Source of the DNA: Bacteroidota bacterium
GTDB lineage: Bacteria > Bacteroidota > Ignavibacteria > Palsa-1295
Reading direction: 5' to 3'
Assembly: GCA_030706385.1 (NCBI GenBank)
Contig: JAUZOQ010000019.1
Location: 1 to 44,509, forward strand
Length of the DNA: 44,509 nucleotides
How positions within the stretch are numbered: position 1 is the stretch's first letter; every line of letters starts with the position of its first letter. A program made the position numbers and the translations under genes. Shown here piece by piece: positions 17,371-25,587 of the stretch. The notes under the pieces are model-generated. The model did no database searches and was not told the DNA's origin. It saw only the letters and a list, made by a program, of their open reading frames with translations.

Positions 17371-19049
17371 TGTTCACCAATCCAATTCTTCGCTGCATCC
17401 AGAGCTAACTCCAGACTCCCTGTCACATTCGATTCGCCAAGTTTAGTAAGAAATCCCGATTGCTCTAAAGCAACAAAAGGCTGTGAGTGAATCTCGGCAA
17501 TGAGAAAAAGGCCTTTGTGGTGTAGCACCATCTTCTTCCATATATCTTCGATCGCTTTCATCCCAGTTGCATCGAGAGCCGTGACATTGCGCATTCGGAG
17601 AATAAATACTTTTGGCACGACGCTCATATCCCTGATCGTCTCGATAAATTTTTCTGCGGCTCCAAAGAAGAATGGGCCGTTGATCTCATAGACCTGGACT
17701 CCCCGTGGGATCTCTTTGTTTATAAGTGTTTGGCTGCCTTCAGGCTCGTTATCGTCATCGAACTCACCGGTAATAACACTTACATTCGTAACCATCGCCA
17801 TGCGCCGCATGAAAAGAAAAGCAGCCAGGACCATGCCAACTTCGATCGCGACCGTAAGATCGATGATTACCGTAAGCGTAAATGTAGTAAGCAAAATCAC
17901 AACATCGCTCTTCGGAGCCTTCAGCATGCTGCGGAAAGTTCGCCATTCGCTCATGTTGTAGCTGACAATCACAAGAATCGCAGCCAGAACTGCCATTGGA
18001 ATCATGGAAGCATATTTGCCGATCGCGAGCACGACGAGCAAGAGGAAAACAGAATGGACGATCCCGGCGATGGGAGTTCTGCCGCCGGATTTGATATTCG
18101 TTGCCGTCCTCGCTATTGCACCTGTTGCCGGAATCCCTCCGAATAGTGGCGATACGATGTTCGCAATTCCTTGAGCAACAAGCTCCATGTTCGATCGGTG
18201 TTTCGTGCCAAGCATTCCATCGGCAACAACGGCCGAGAGAAGAGATTCGATCGAGATCAATACGGACATCGTAATGATCGATGGAAATAATTCTTTTATG
18301 GCTGCAAAAGTAATATTTGGAATTTGTGGCGATGGAAGAGCGCCTCCGAGTACTTTGAACTTCGAGCCAATTGTTTCGACAGGGATGCCGAGTACCTGTA
18401 CAAGTATTGTGCAGAGGATCAGTGCGATAAAGGGCCCTGGTATTCTCGTCGTTATTCGAGGTGAAAAAACGATAATGAGGATCGTCAGTAATGCAAGTCC
18501 TATTGCATACCAATTGAAAGAAGTGAAATGCTGTCCGTAGGCTGCCCATTTATCAATGAGATCGGCAGGCACTGCACCCATCTTCAGCTCGAAAAGATCT
18601 TTGATTTGAGAAGAAAAGATAATGATTGCAATACCGGACGTGAATCCGGTCACTACCGGTGCAGGAATAAATTTAATTACTCCCCCGAATTTTGCAAGGC
18701 CCATGATTAGGACAATAACACCAGCCGCAACTGTAGCAATGAGCAGCCCATCCACTCCGAACTTTTGCACAACGCCGTAGATCACAACGATGAAAGCCCC
18801 GGTCGGCCCGCCGATCTGCACCCTGCTTCCGCCGAGAGCGGATATGAGAAAGCCGCCAATGATCGCAGTGATCAAGCCTTGTTCGGGAGTTACGCCGGAG
18901 GCAATTCCGAAGGCGATCGCCAAGGGCAGAGCTACAGTACCGACGATAATTCCGGCGATCAGATCCTTGAAAAAATCCTGCTTCGAATAACCTTCTTTGA
19001 GGGTGGTATAAAGTTTTGGTGTGAAAGCCTGCGGCAACGTGAACTTCAT
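17367..19049 (-). CDS. SulP family inorganic anion transporter with C-terminal STAS domain
   Basis: Inner-membrane transporter of sulfate, bicarbonate or another anion. About 10-14 TM segments occupy residues ~20-420. The family hallmark ALPLAIAFGIASGVTPEQGL is near the N-terminus, followed by GSRVQIGGPTGAFI. A cytoplasmic STAS domain (about 445-555; VYEINGPFFFGAA, VTALDATGM, IHSQPFV) closes the protein. The ATG at 19049 is preferred over 19070 because a perfect TAnnTTTG box (19057-19064) would lie inside the longer reading. It ends on the same CTAG as the convergent hemerythrin gene. The substrate cannot be assigned from sequence. Confidence 0.94.
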   Translation of the reverse strand: MKFTLPQAFTPKLYTTLKEGYSKQDFFKDLIAGIIVGTVALPLAIAFGIASGVTPEQGLITAIIGGFLISALGGSRVQIGGPTGAFIVVIYGVVQKFGVDGLLIATVAAGVIVLIMGLAKFGGVIKFIPAPVVTGFTSGIAIIIFSSQIKDLFELKMGAVPADLIDKWAAYGQHFTSFNWYAIGLALLTILIIVFSPRITTRIPGPFIALILCTILVQVLGIPVETIGSKFKVLGGALPSPQIPNITFAAIKELFPSIITMSVLISIESLLSAVVADGMLGTKHRSNMELVAQGIANIVSPLFGGIPATGAIARTATNIKSGGRTPIAGIVHSVFLLLVVLAIGKYASMIPMAVLAAILVIVSYNMSEWRTFRSMLKAPKSDVVILLTTFTLTVIIDLTVAIEVGMVLAAFLFMRRMAMVTNVSVITGEFDDDNEPEGSQTLINKEIPRGVQVYEINGPFFFGAAEKFIETIRDMSVVPKVFILRMRNVTALDATGMKAIEDIWKKMVLHHKGLFLIAEIHSQPFVALEQSGFLTKLGESNVTGSLELALDAAKNWIGEH

Positions 19050-19056
19050 GGTTCGG

Positions 19057-19064
19057 CAAAAATA
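19057..19064 (-). promoter_or_regulatory. Candidate -7 promoter box of the SulP gene
   Basis: TATTTTTG on the minus strand, 7 nt before the ATG at 19049. A TTG lies 22 nt upstream of it, within the spacing reported for Bacteroidota -33/-7 promoters. It supports the shorter start. Confidence 0.5.
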
Positions 19065-19268
19065 ACTCATTTAAGCCAAGATATTTCAAAGTTGATTAAT
19101 TGAGAAAAAAAGAGAGTATCTGCAAGCGACCATAGAGGACTCTTATGCAGCTTAGCATTGTTTAGTAGCAGACTTCCCAAACCACCACCCGGCAATGTTC
19201 CGCAGCGTGCCGTCATTCAGACTCGCAACCAGTATTTCCACTCTTCTCTGAAGATGTGAACGGGTTCT

Positions 19269-20927
19269 ATGAAAAAACAATCTGTAAAAAGGAAAATCCT
19301 CTTCGGCGCTACCGCCCTTGCACTTCTAATAATTCTCGGAAGCTGGATCTTTATCACCTTCTATTTCGAAGGAGCCCTTAACCGTTATGCAATTCCAAGG
19401 CTAACGGAAGCAGCACGGGTAGCCACACATGGTAAGTATCATTTGACGATGGGGAGAATATCGTACTCCGGGGGCTCGGTATTCACGAAGAAGTTCGTCC
19501 TTGTAAGAGTTGGATACGATTCCAGCGAACATGGCAATGTCGTCAAGAAGCTGACGATCGACAGTGTTCGATTTATCGGAGTCAGTTGGTGGGATGCGCT
19601 GTGGGGTAATGATATGCGCATGACAAGCCTGGAGATGACTTCACCTAAACTCTATATGACGAACGCTGATAAAGAGCGGGAGAGCCTAAAAGATCTTCCC
19701 ACGGATACTTCCGAGCAAACGTATTCACCTCCGAAAAATCTACCGGTGATATCATTCGATAGTATTGTGCTTCGTGATATTAGTCTCTATTTGCCCGAAC
19801 GGTCGCATCCGGAAGATCTGCCTTCATTTGAAGAGATTCAACTCAAGCTAACGAAGTTTCTGCTCGACTCCAAGACTTTGGTGGCCCAGCCTTTACTCTA
19901 TTCGGAACGAGTAGATTTTTCGATGCGTAGAGCAAGTTATCCGTTAGATGATAGCGAGTACTCCATAGAATTCCGAAACATTCGAGGAAGTTTTTCGGAC
20001 TCCTCACTTGCGATCGATACTTTTTTATACAGGCCGAAATATTCGAAGGCTGACCATGCTGCCCGGCACCGGTATGTCGCACCGAGATTGGATTTCCGTT
20101 GCAACAATATTAGTGTGAGCGGTATCAATTTTGTCACATTGATTAGCGGAACGCGACTGGACTTTCAAACCTGTTTGGCAGGTTCATGGTCTCTGGATTT
20201 TTTCAGCGACAGAAGAAGGCCGGACGACCCTCATCCTCCTAACGCAATGCTTCCCAACGATCTTGTTCGCGCGATTAAACTGCCCATCCGGGTTGATTCC
20301 TTCATTCTTGATCACGGCAAAATGCATTGGAGCGAACGTTGGGGTGGGACTGCCGAACCCGGCTCCCTCGATTTTACTAACGTACGGATCGCAGCATATC
20401 CTTTTTGCACCGACACGTTGGATCCTCTCTTCGGCGCCCCGACGAAGATTGCCGTTAAGGCGCTTTTCGTAGGCGAATCGCAGGTGCAAGCCATCGTTTC
20501 GTATGCCCTTCATGCGAAGGCCGTGAATTTTGATATCAACGCTACGGTCGGACCGTTTTCTGCGAAGAGATTGAACTCTCAGCTCATCCCGAATGAAAGA
20601 TTAGAGGTTACCGACGGAACAGTTACTCGTGGTACGATCAGTATGAAGGTCCGAGACGGACTTGCAGTGACGACGGTAACTCCGGAGTATCATGATCTTT
20701 CGATTAAGGTGTTAGCCAAAGGTCCGAATGAGTCGCGTGGAGTGATGGAATGGCTGAAAACTTTGGCAGCCAATACCTTCATGCTGCGCTCGAACAACAT
20801 GAATAAGGAAGATGCGAAGGCCATGTCGGCAACGACAACCCTCAAGCGAACAAGGGATCAAGAGTTCTTGCAATTTGCCTGGTTAGCATTGCGCAAATCT
20901 CTCGGGAAAGTGGTCGGCTTTAAGTAG
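19269..20927 (+). CDS. Membrane-anchored AsmA/DUF748-like protein
   Basis: Probably an inner-membrane-anchored periplasmic protein. A basic start (MKKQSVKRK) is followed by one TM helix (about 10-31, LFGATALALLIILGSWIFITFYF). The rest is long and beta-rich with repeated short strands such as LTIDSVRF, SLEMTSPKLYMTN and PVISFDSIVLRDISLYL. These resemble the groove-forming repeats of AsmA/TamB/DUF748 proteins involved in lipid transfer or outer-membrane assembly. No enzyme motif is visible. It runs tail to tail with the AI-2E permease and overlaps it by 8 bp. Assignment to AsmA-like is by strand pattern and topology, not by a clear signature. Confidence 0.6.
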   Translation: MKKQSVKRKILFGATALALLIILGSWIFITFYFEGALNRYAIPRLTEAARVATHGKYHLTMGRISYSGGSVFTKKFVLVRVGYDSSEHGNVVKKLTIDSVRFIGVSWWDALWGNDMRMTSLEMTSPKLYMTNADKERESLKDLPTDTSEQTYSPPKNLPVISFDSIVLRDISLYLPERSHPEDLPSFEEIQLKLTKFLLDSKTLVAQPLLYSERVDFSMRRASYPLDDSEYSIEFRNIRGSFSDSSLAIDTFLYRPKYSKADHAARHRYVAPRLDFRCNNISVSGINFVTLISGTRLDFQTCLAGSWSLDFFSDRRRPDDPHPPNAMLPNDLVRAIKLPIRVDSFILDHGKMHWSERWGGTAEPGSLDFTNVRIAAYPFCTDTLDPLFGAPTKIAVKALFVGESQVQAIVSYALHAKAVNFDINATVGPFSAKRLNSQLIPNERLEVTDGTVTRGTISMKVRDGLAVTTVTPEYHDLSIKVLAKGPNESRGVMEWLKTLAANTFMLRSNNMNKEDAKAMSATTTLKRTRDQEFLQFAWLALRKSLGKVVGFK

Positions 20928-22044
20928 TGGGAAGGTCAGTACGTCGTTTTGCTCTCGGAGGTCCTGCACTCATCAGGATGGCGAGTGGTTGAAGAGGTTG
21001 AATATTCTCGAAGATGATCGTGATCGCAGATGTGATCGGCACGGCAAGTATCATCCCGATCGGGCCCCAAACCCAACCCCAAAATATTATCGAGATCAGG
21101 ATCAGCAGAGGACTGAGATTGAGCGACGAGCCCATCACCTTCGGAGAAATGTAGCTGCCAATCAATAACTGTGAGACAATGACGATAATACTTACAATGA
21201 TCGGCGTTCCAAGATAGTCAAATTGAAGAAAGCACACAATGAGCGGCATGGATATCGCAAAGATCGAACCGATACTCGGTATAAACATCAGAAGGAAGGT
21301 CAGCATACCCCAGAGTACGGCAAGGTCCACTCCGAACAGAGCTAGCACAACGGTCATTGCAACGCCGGCAACGGTATTGATCACGAGAGTCGTCAGAAGG
21401 TAGCGCCGTACTCGTGATTCGATATTCTCTACGATCTGTTTGAGATGAAATGAACCGGAGCGGGGAAAAGCTCTTTCGATCTTAATTCGAAATTGGCCGT
21501 GCGAAGCTAAGATGAAAAGCATGAACAGCAATATGAGGGCGAAACTGCTAATGAGGGTTGTCAGTGAAGAAATAGCGGTGACAATTTTCTCCGGCGGCAG
21601 CAGTGAAGAGAAATTGAAGGCTACAAGTTGTTGCTTCAGATCCGGCGAGACCTTTTCGGCGAGAGCCGACAACGCCGGCAAAAGCACGCGATCCCACCGT
21701 TCCTGATAATGCGGCATTACGCTGACCAAAGAATTGATCGTCGAGTCGATCACGACAACGAGGCCGAACAGAACGCTTGCAACGATCGTCAGTACAAGCA
21801 AGATCACGAAGACCATCGGCACTTTCTTCTTTTGAAGAAGTGCAACAAGCGGCATGAAGATGTTTGCCAGGAATAATGCAGCAACGAAGGTCAGGAAGGC
21901 ATCGCTGATAAAATGAAGGAAAATACCGACGATCACAACCGTAGCAATTCCGAGCGGGATGGCATAGATACTCGAAAGCTTCGAAGAGTGAAGCCTGCTG
22001 GTTTCTTGGTCCGGAATTGCCGAATGTTGTTCCTTCTGCTTCAT
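20920..22044 (-). CDS. AI-2E/PerM-family transporter (UPF0118)
   Basis: Polytopic inner-membrane permease; family members export autoinducer-2 or act as Na+/H+ antiporters, and which applies here is unknown. Some 7-8 hydrophobic segments occur (e.g. LGIATVVIVGIFLHFI, FVILLVLTIVASVLFG, FALILLFMLFILASHG). The C-terminal half has the typical sequence GVAMTVVLALFGVDLAVLWGMLTF, FIPSIGSIFA, GSYISPKVMGSSLNLSPLLIL and WGWVWGPIGMILAVPI. The length of 374 is normal. A perfect TAnnTTTG box at 22055-22062 precedes the ATG by 10 nt. The 3' end overlaps the convergent AsmA-like gene by 8 bp. Confidence 0.93.
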   Translation of the reverse strand: MKQKEQHSAIPDQETSRLHSSKLSSIYAIPLGIATVVIVGIFLHFISDAFLTFVAALFLANIFMPLVALLQKKKVPMVFVILLVLTIVASVLFGLVVVIDSTINSLVSVMPHYQERWDRVLLPALSALAEKVSPDLKQQLVAFNFSSLLPPEKIVTAISSLTTLISSFALILLFMLFILASHGQFRIKIERAFPRSGSFHLKQIVENIESRVRRYLLTTLVINTVAGVAMTVVLALFGVDLAVLWGMLTFLLMFIPSIGSIFAISMPLIVCFLQFDYLGTPIIVSIIVIVSQLLIGSYISPKVMGSSLNLSPLLILISIIFWGWVWGPIGMILAVPITSAITIIFENIQPLQPLAILMSAGPPRAKRRTDLPTT

Positions 22045-22054
22045 GTTTGTCCGC

Positions 22055-22062
22055 CAAATCTA
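22055..22062 (-). promoter_or_regulatory. Candidate -7 promoter box of the AI-2E permease gene
   Basis: TAGATTTG on the minus strand, matching TAnnTTTG, 10 nt before the ATG at 22044; no clear TTG at -33. Confidence 0.45.
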
Positions 22063-22213
22063 CCACTTTTTTGGGATTAGTGAGCGTAAATCTACTCTGG
22101 TCATGCATCTGGATGTTGCCTCGATGAGCAAACCGGTCGCGCTCTGATCAACGCGGACACCGGAGTAATGACTTTCTTGTTATCCCGCCTACTAAATTTT
22201 TTCAGCAACGTGT

Positions 22214-23710
22214 ATGGCAAATCTGATCTCAAATCCACCGGCAAAATCAGCGGTACAAATCAATGGTGCCACTTCTTCAACCGTGAAAACTGCCGGGCTT
22301 AATACGAAGCACTCATATGATTTCGATGTTCTCGTCATTGGAGGCGGCCCCGGAGGGGAGCCTGCTGCACTTCGCGCATCTCAACTAGGCTTGCGTGTTG
22401 CCGCGATCGAACGCGATCGCCTCGGTGGCATTTGTACCAATTGGGGATGCATTCCGACGAAGGCACTACTTAAGAATGCCGAAATCTACAAGGACTTTCT
22501 CGATGCACCGAAGGAATGGGGCATAACCTACGATAATCTTCGTGTGGATTTTTCGGCAGTGATCAAACGCTCTCGCGGAGTTACCGATAAAAATGTTCGA
22601 GGGATCGAATATCTCTTTAAGAAGAATAAGGTCGAACTCATTAACGGTACCGGCGTGCTTACTTCCGCTAATACCGTCGAGGTCACCGGCAAAGATGGCG
22701 CCAAACGCACGGTAAGTGCAGCGCGAATTATTATTGCCACAGGCGCCAGAGCCCGTATGCTGCCAGGTATTAAGCCCGATGGAAAAAGGATCCTGACATC
22801 CACCGAAGCGATGGTGATGGATCATATTCCGGAATCGATGACGATCGTCGGCTCCGGTGCGATCGGAATCGAATTTGCATATTTCTTTCACACCTTCGGT
22901 ACGAAGATCACGATCATCGAAATGATGCCGAATATTCTTCCCATCGAAGATACTGAAGTCTCGGCCGAACTCGAGAAGATCTATAAGAAGCAGGGGATGA
23001 CGATCTATACGAATACAAAGGTCAGCAATGTCTCCATTGGTGATAAAGGAACGATCGTGGAGATCGAAACTGCAGATGGCAAGAAAGAGAAAATCGATGC
23101 AGAGTGCACACTCGTTGCGATCGGTGTTCAGGGGAATACAGAGAATATCGGTTTGGAGAAACTTGGGTTCAAGATGACGAAGGGCTTCATCGATGTAGAC
23201 GAATATATGCGCACGAGCGTTGCAGGAGTCTACGCCGTGGGAGATGTTGCCGGTCCGCCATGGTTAGCGCACGTGGCAACTGCCGAAGGACTTGTTGCCG
23301 CAGAGCACATTGCCCATGGAGAGGCCCAGCCGGTAGATTATGATAATATCCCTGGTTGCACATACTGCCAGCCTCAGGTTGCAAGCGTCGGGCTCACTGA
23401 ACGTGCCGCTAAAGAGGAAGGCATTCAAATAAAGATCGGTAAATTTCCATTCACGGCAAGCGGCAAAGCGCGAGCCATCGGTCATACGGAAGGATTTGTC
23501 AAACTTATTTTCGACGAGAAATATGGCGAACTCCTCGGCGCTCATATTCTCGGCTCGGAAGCGACTGAGATGCTCGAAGAATTGACACTAGCCCGGTCGC
23601 ATGGAGCGACGAGCGAAAGCATCCTCAAGACCATCCATCCTCATCCAACGCTCAGTGAGGCCGTTATGGAAGCAGCATCAGTTGCCATGGGAGAAGCAAT
23701 TCATATTTAG
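22214..23710 (+). CDS. lpdA: Dihydrolipoamide dehydrogenase (E3)
   Basis: FAD disulfide oxidoreductase that re-oxidises the lipoyl arms of 2-oxoacid dehydrogenase or glycine cleavage complexes, making NADH. FAD motif VIGGGPGGEPAA is at 41-52, the redox-active disulfide Cys74/Cys79 is in GGICTNWGCIPTKALL, the NAD motif VGSGAIGIEFA follows near 215, and the FAD motif YAVGDVAG near 345. The C-terminal base pair is His477 and Glu482 (HPHPTLSE). A Ser/Thr/Ala-rich extension of about 33 residues precedes the fold; it is too short for a lipoyl domain. Cytoplasmic. No E1/E2 genes are adjacent. The small membrane-protein gene at 23719 begins 8 bp after the stop. Confidence 0.95.
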   Translation: MANLISNPPAKSAVQINGATSSTVKTAGLNTKHSYDFDVLVIGGGPGGEPAALRASQLGLRVAAIERDRLGGICTNWGCIPTKALLKNAEIYKDFLDAPKEWGITYDNLRVDFSAVIKRSRGVTDKNVRGIEYLFKKNKVELINGTGVLTSANTVEVTGKDGAKRTVSAARIIIATGARARMLPGIKPDGKRILTSTEAMVMDHIPESMTIVGSGAIGIEFAYFFHTFGTKITIIEMMPNILPIEDTEVSAELEKIYKKQGMTIYTNTKVSNVSIGDKGTIVEIETADGKKEKIDAECTLVAIGVQGNTENIGLEKLGFKMTKGFIDVDEYMRTSVAGVYAVGDVAGPPWLAHVATAEGLVAAEHIAHGEAQPVDYDNIPGCTYCQPQVASVGLTERAAKEEGIQIKIGKFPFTASGKARAIGHTEGFVKLIFDEKYGELLGAHILGSEATEMLEELTLARSHGATSESILKTIHPHPTLSEAVMEAASVAMGEAIHI

Positions 23711-23718
23711 CGGAGCCC

Positions 23719-24096
23719 TTGAGCACAATTGTGAAAAATCTTCTGCAGCCAAAATATATTCTGCTTTTCATTTTCTGCGTTGCAGCTTTTTTTCTCTTGC
23801 GAAAACAATTCGAAGGCAGTCATGACGTGCTGATCGCCGGAGATCAGAGTAATGCGTTATGTCCGGTTCATCATACGAAGCTGAGACTTGATACGGTTGG
23901 AATTTATATTCGGAAAGACGAGCCCGATAGTGCGTACTTCGCCCTCCAGAGGAGATCTTTTCCTTTAGCCCTGGATACTTTCTATCTTCTTGAGTGGTTC
24001 CAGGATGATGAGCATAAGGGGCTCACGCGAGCACAAGTATGGTATTGCCCTGCATGCCGTGCTGCAAAGAAATTGTTCGAGCAAGGGCAATCATAA
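23719..24096 (+). CDS. Small TM-anchored protein with Cys/His clusters
   Basis: Not recognised. It starts at TTG 23719 (or GTG 23731) with one N-terminal TM helix (about 13-28, YILLFIFCVAAFFLLR). The mature part has CPVHH (48-52) near its start and CPAC (110-113) near the end, a possible zinc or redox site formed by two distant knuckles. The rest has charged residues and DTVGIYIRKDEPD-type strands. It lies 8 bp after lpdA and likely shares its transcript, so a link to the redox or lipoyl enzyme is possible but unproven. The domain faces the periplasm if the helix is a simple signal anchor. Confidence 0.65.
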   Translation: MSTIVKNLLQPKYILLFIFCVAAFFLLRKQFEGSHDVLIAGDQSNALCPVHHTKLRLDTVGIYIRKDEPDSAYFALQRRSFPLALDTFYLLEWFQDDEHKGLTRAQVWYCPACRAAKKLFEQGQS

Positions 24097-24135
24097 TTAC
24101 CCGTTCTGAATCGCAACATAGTCTTCCTATCTTCG

Positions 24136-24143
24136 TAACTTTG
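24136..24143 (+). promoter_or_regulatory. Candidate -7 promoter box of the barrel-like gene at 24171
   Basis: TAACTTTG, a perfect TAnnTTTG match, 27 nt before the ATG at 24171; no TTG at the expected upstream spacing. Confidence 0.4.
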
Positions 24144-24170
24144 CTCATTCACCAAGAGAATGCTATTTTT

Positions 24171-24920
24171 ATGAAAAAGATATCTCCCCTAGTTCTCATG
24201 CTCGTCTTTCCACTCGTTTTGCAAGCGCAACCCAAACTTTCCGGACAATGGAGCTTGGAATTCGACCTGGGATATTCGATTCCCGGATCTTCCGGAATGA
24301 ATGGAAGAAGTGCTCAATTTCAGCAAGACATCCAAAAGGACTACACCAATAAATCCTATCCGTTCGGCGATTCGCGAGCCTTTAATACTGTTGGGAGCGC
24401 AATACTGGCGTATCGATTCCCATCAACGCCGTGGTCCGTTTATGGAGCAGAATATGGCTTTGGCTCATTTGTCGATAATGGGTTTAAGCGGAATACTATA
24501 CTTTCGGAGAATGCTGAGCTGTTTACCTCTGCCTCAGCACTTGGAGCGGAATATTGCCTGGGTGAGCCATCCGAACGCTTGAATGCATTTGGATATTTAG
24601 GTATCGCGCTTTCCTATATTACCGGAGACGTTAACTATTTCGGAAACCATGTCGAAATCATTCCAAGCTTCCGAGGCGGTGTAGATCTTGGCATCGGAGG
24701 AAGGTGGAATTGGAGTTTTGCTCCGCTTGCGTTGGAATTAACTCTATCCTATTTCAATGCAAATCTGATCGGTAAAAGCTACGAGGCGCCTGCTGCCGAA
24801 CCTCCGAATCAGATTCTGGAGCGTGCACTCAACGACGGAAAGAATCCCAACGATTCGAATGATGCATCTCGCTCGATCTCTTATTTGTCATTGCGCCTTG
24901 GAGGGAGAATCTGGTTCTGA
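24171..24920 (+). CDS. Predicted outer-membrane beta-barrel protein, copy 1 of a paralogous pair
   Basis: Unrecognised family of 249 residues. The ATG at 24171 begins a Sec signal (MKKISPLVLMLVFPLVLQAQ); an open frame extends upstream into the previous gene but is not credible. The mature protein is made of alternating-residue strands rich in Gly and aromatics (WSLEFDLGYSIPG, AFGYLGIALSYITGDVNYFG, RWNWSFAPLALELTLSYFNANLIG) and ends in a terminal aromatic (GGRIWF), as OMPs do. The C-terminal signature NLIGKSY...NDGKNPNDS.D.SRSISYLSLRLGGRI is shared with the protein at 33430-34203. Beta-barrel function is inferred; porin, T9SS-associated or sensor roles are all open. Confidence 0.75.
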   Translation: MKKISPLVLMLVFPLVLQAQPKLSGQWSLEFDLGYSIPGSSGMNGRSAQFQQDIQKDYTNKSYPFGDSRAFNTVGSAILAYRFPSTPWSVYGAEYGFGSFVDNGFKRNTILSENAELFTSASALGAEYCLGEPSERLNAFGYLGIALSYITGDVNYFGNHVEIIPSFRGGVDLGIGGRWNWSFAPLALELTLSYFNANLIGKSYEAPAAEPPNQILERALNDGKNPNDSNDASRSISYLSLRLGGRIWF

Positions 24921-24929
24921 AAAATCAAT

Positions 24930-24954
24930 TCATAGTATATTGATCGTACTATGA
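24930..24954. promoter_or_regulatory. Perfect inverted repeat over a start codon
   Basis: TCATAGTA at 24930-24937 and TACTATGA at 24947-24954 pair exactly around a 9-nt loop. The right arm contains the ATG (24951-24953) of the 2H phosphoesterase gene. It could hide the start codon in the mRNA, act as an operator, or close off the preceding gene. Confidence 0.4.
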
Positions 24955-25541
24955 CAGGCACCGATAAGCAAGGATTTTATTTCATCGGGATCATTCCCCC
25001 CGAACCTGTTTACTCGGAGATCCGGGACTTCCAAGAGCAGATATCCAACAAGTGGAATTCCAAAGAAGCGCTACGGCGTCCGGTGCACATAACGTTGCTT
25101 CATCCATTTCACCTGGCCGGAAACAGAGAGCCGGAGTTGATAAAATTTCTCGAACGGTTTGCTGCCGACAAGAAGAAACTCAGTTTAGCTATCGACGGAT
25201 TCGGCTCCTTCAGCATCGGAGTAATCTACGCGTCGATCGTGCCAACAACTGAGCTGAAAGAATTAGAGAAGGATTTGTCACTCTCGGTTCAGCGCAAGTT
25301 TCAGCTTCAAAAAGAGAAAGGCCCTTCTTATGGCTTCAATCCTCACATCACGATCGGCTATAAAGATCTGAGCCCGCAAGTGTTCGATTCGGCATGGGCA
25401 GAATTCAAAGAAAAGCTGTATCGAAGGAAATGGACTGCCGATTCCATCAGCCTGCTGCGTCACGATGGCAAGGAATGGAAAGTGGTTCTCGAAGCCAAGT
25501 TTGAATCTCCAAGCAGCGACACGCTGAGTATGGATTTATGA
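24951..25541 (+). CDS. 2H phosphoesterase superfamily protein (2'-5' RNA ligase / CPDase-like)
   Basis: Likely cyclic phosphodiesterase or 2'-5' RNA ligase-like enzyme. Two HxT signatures are present: His46-Ile-Thr48 (RRPVHITLLHPF) and His132-Ile-Thr134 (GFNPHITIGYKDL), giving the 2H active site. The length of 196 is normal for the family. Cytoplasmic; no partner domain. It starts 30 bp after the barrel gene, with its ATG inside a perfect inverted repeat, and is followed 46 bp later by the acyl-CoA synthetase gene. The physiological substrate (RNA 2',3'-cyclic phosphate, ADP-ribose 1'',2''-cyclic phosphate or another) cannot be told. Confidence 0.9.
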   Translation: MTGTDKQGFYFIGIIPPEPVYSEIRDFQEQISNKWNSKEALRRPVHITLLHPFHLAGNREPELIKFLERFAADKKKLSLAIDGFGSFSIGVIYASIVPTTELKELEKDLSLSVQRKFQLQKEKGPSYGFNPHITIGYKDLSPQVFDSAWAEFKEKLYRRKWTADSISLLRHDGKEWKVVLEAKFESPSSDTLSMDL

Positions 25542-25554
25542 CGCCACCTCACAA

Positions 25555-25583
25555 TTGAGCCGCACGGGATTATCGTAGTTTTG
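25555..25583 (+). promoter_or_regulatory. Candidate TTG-N18-TAGTTTTG promoter of the acyl-CoA synthetase gene
   Basis: TTG at 25555-25557 and TAGTTTTG at 25576-25583, 18 nt apart, fit the Bacteroidota -33/-7 promoter. The box ends only 4 nt before the ATG at 25588, so transcription would begin at or next to the start codon. Confidence 0.55.
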
Positions 25584-25587
25584 CCGT

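Noticed and set aside
17764..18549. Long open frames on the other strand and in other frames of the SulP gene (also seen over 10 other genes)
   Set aside because: They lie entirely inside a gene with full family motifs, are rich in rare residues such as Arg/Cys/His, and show no domain or signal sequence.
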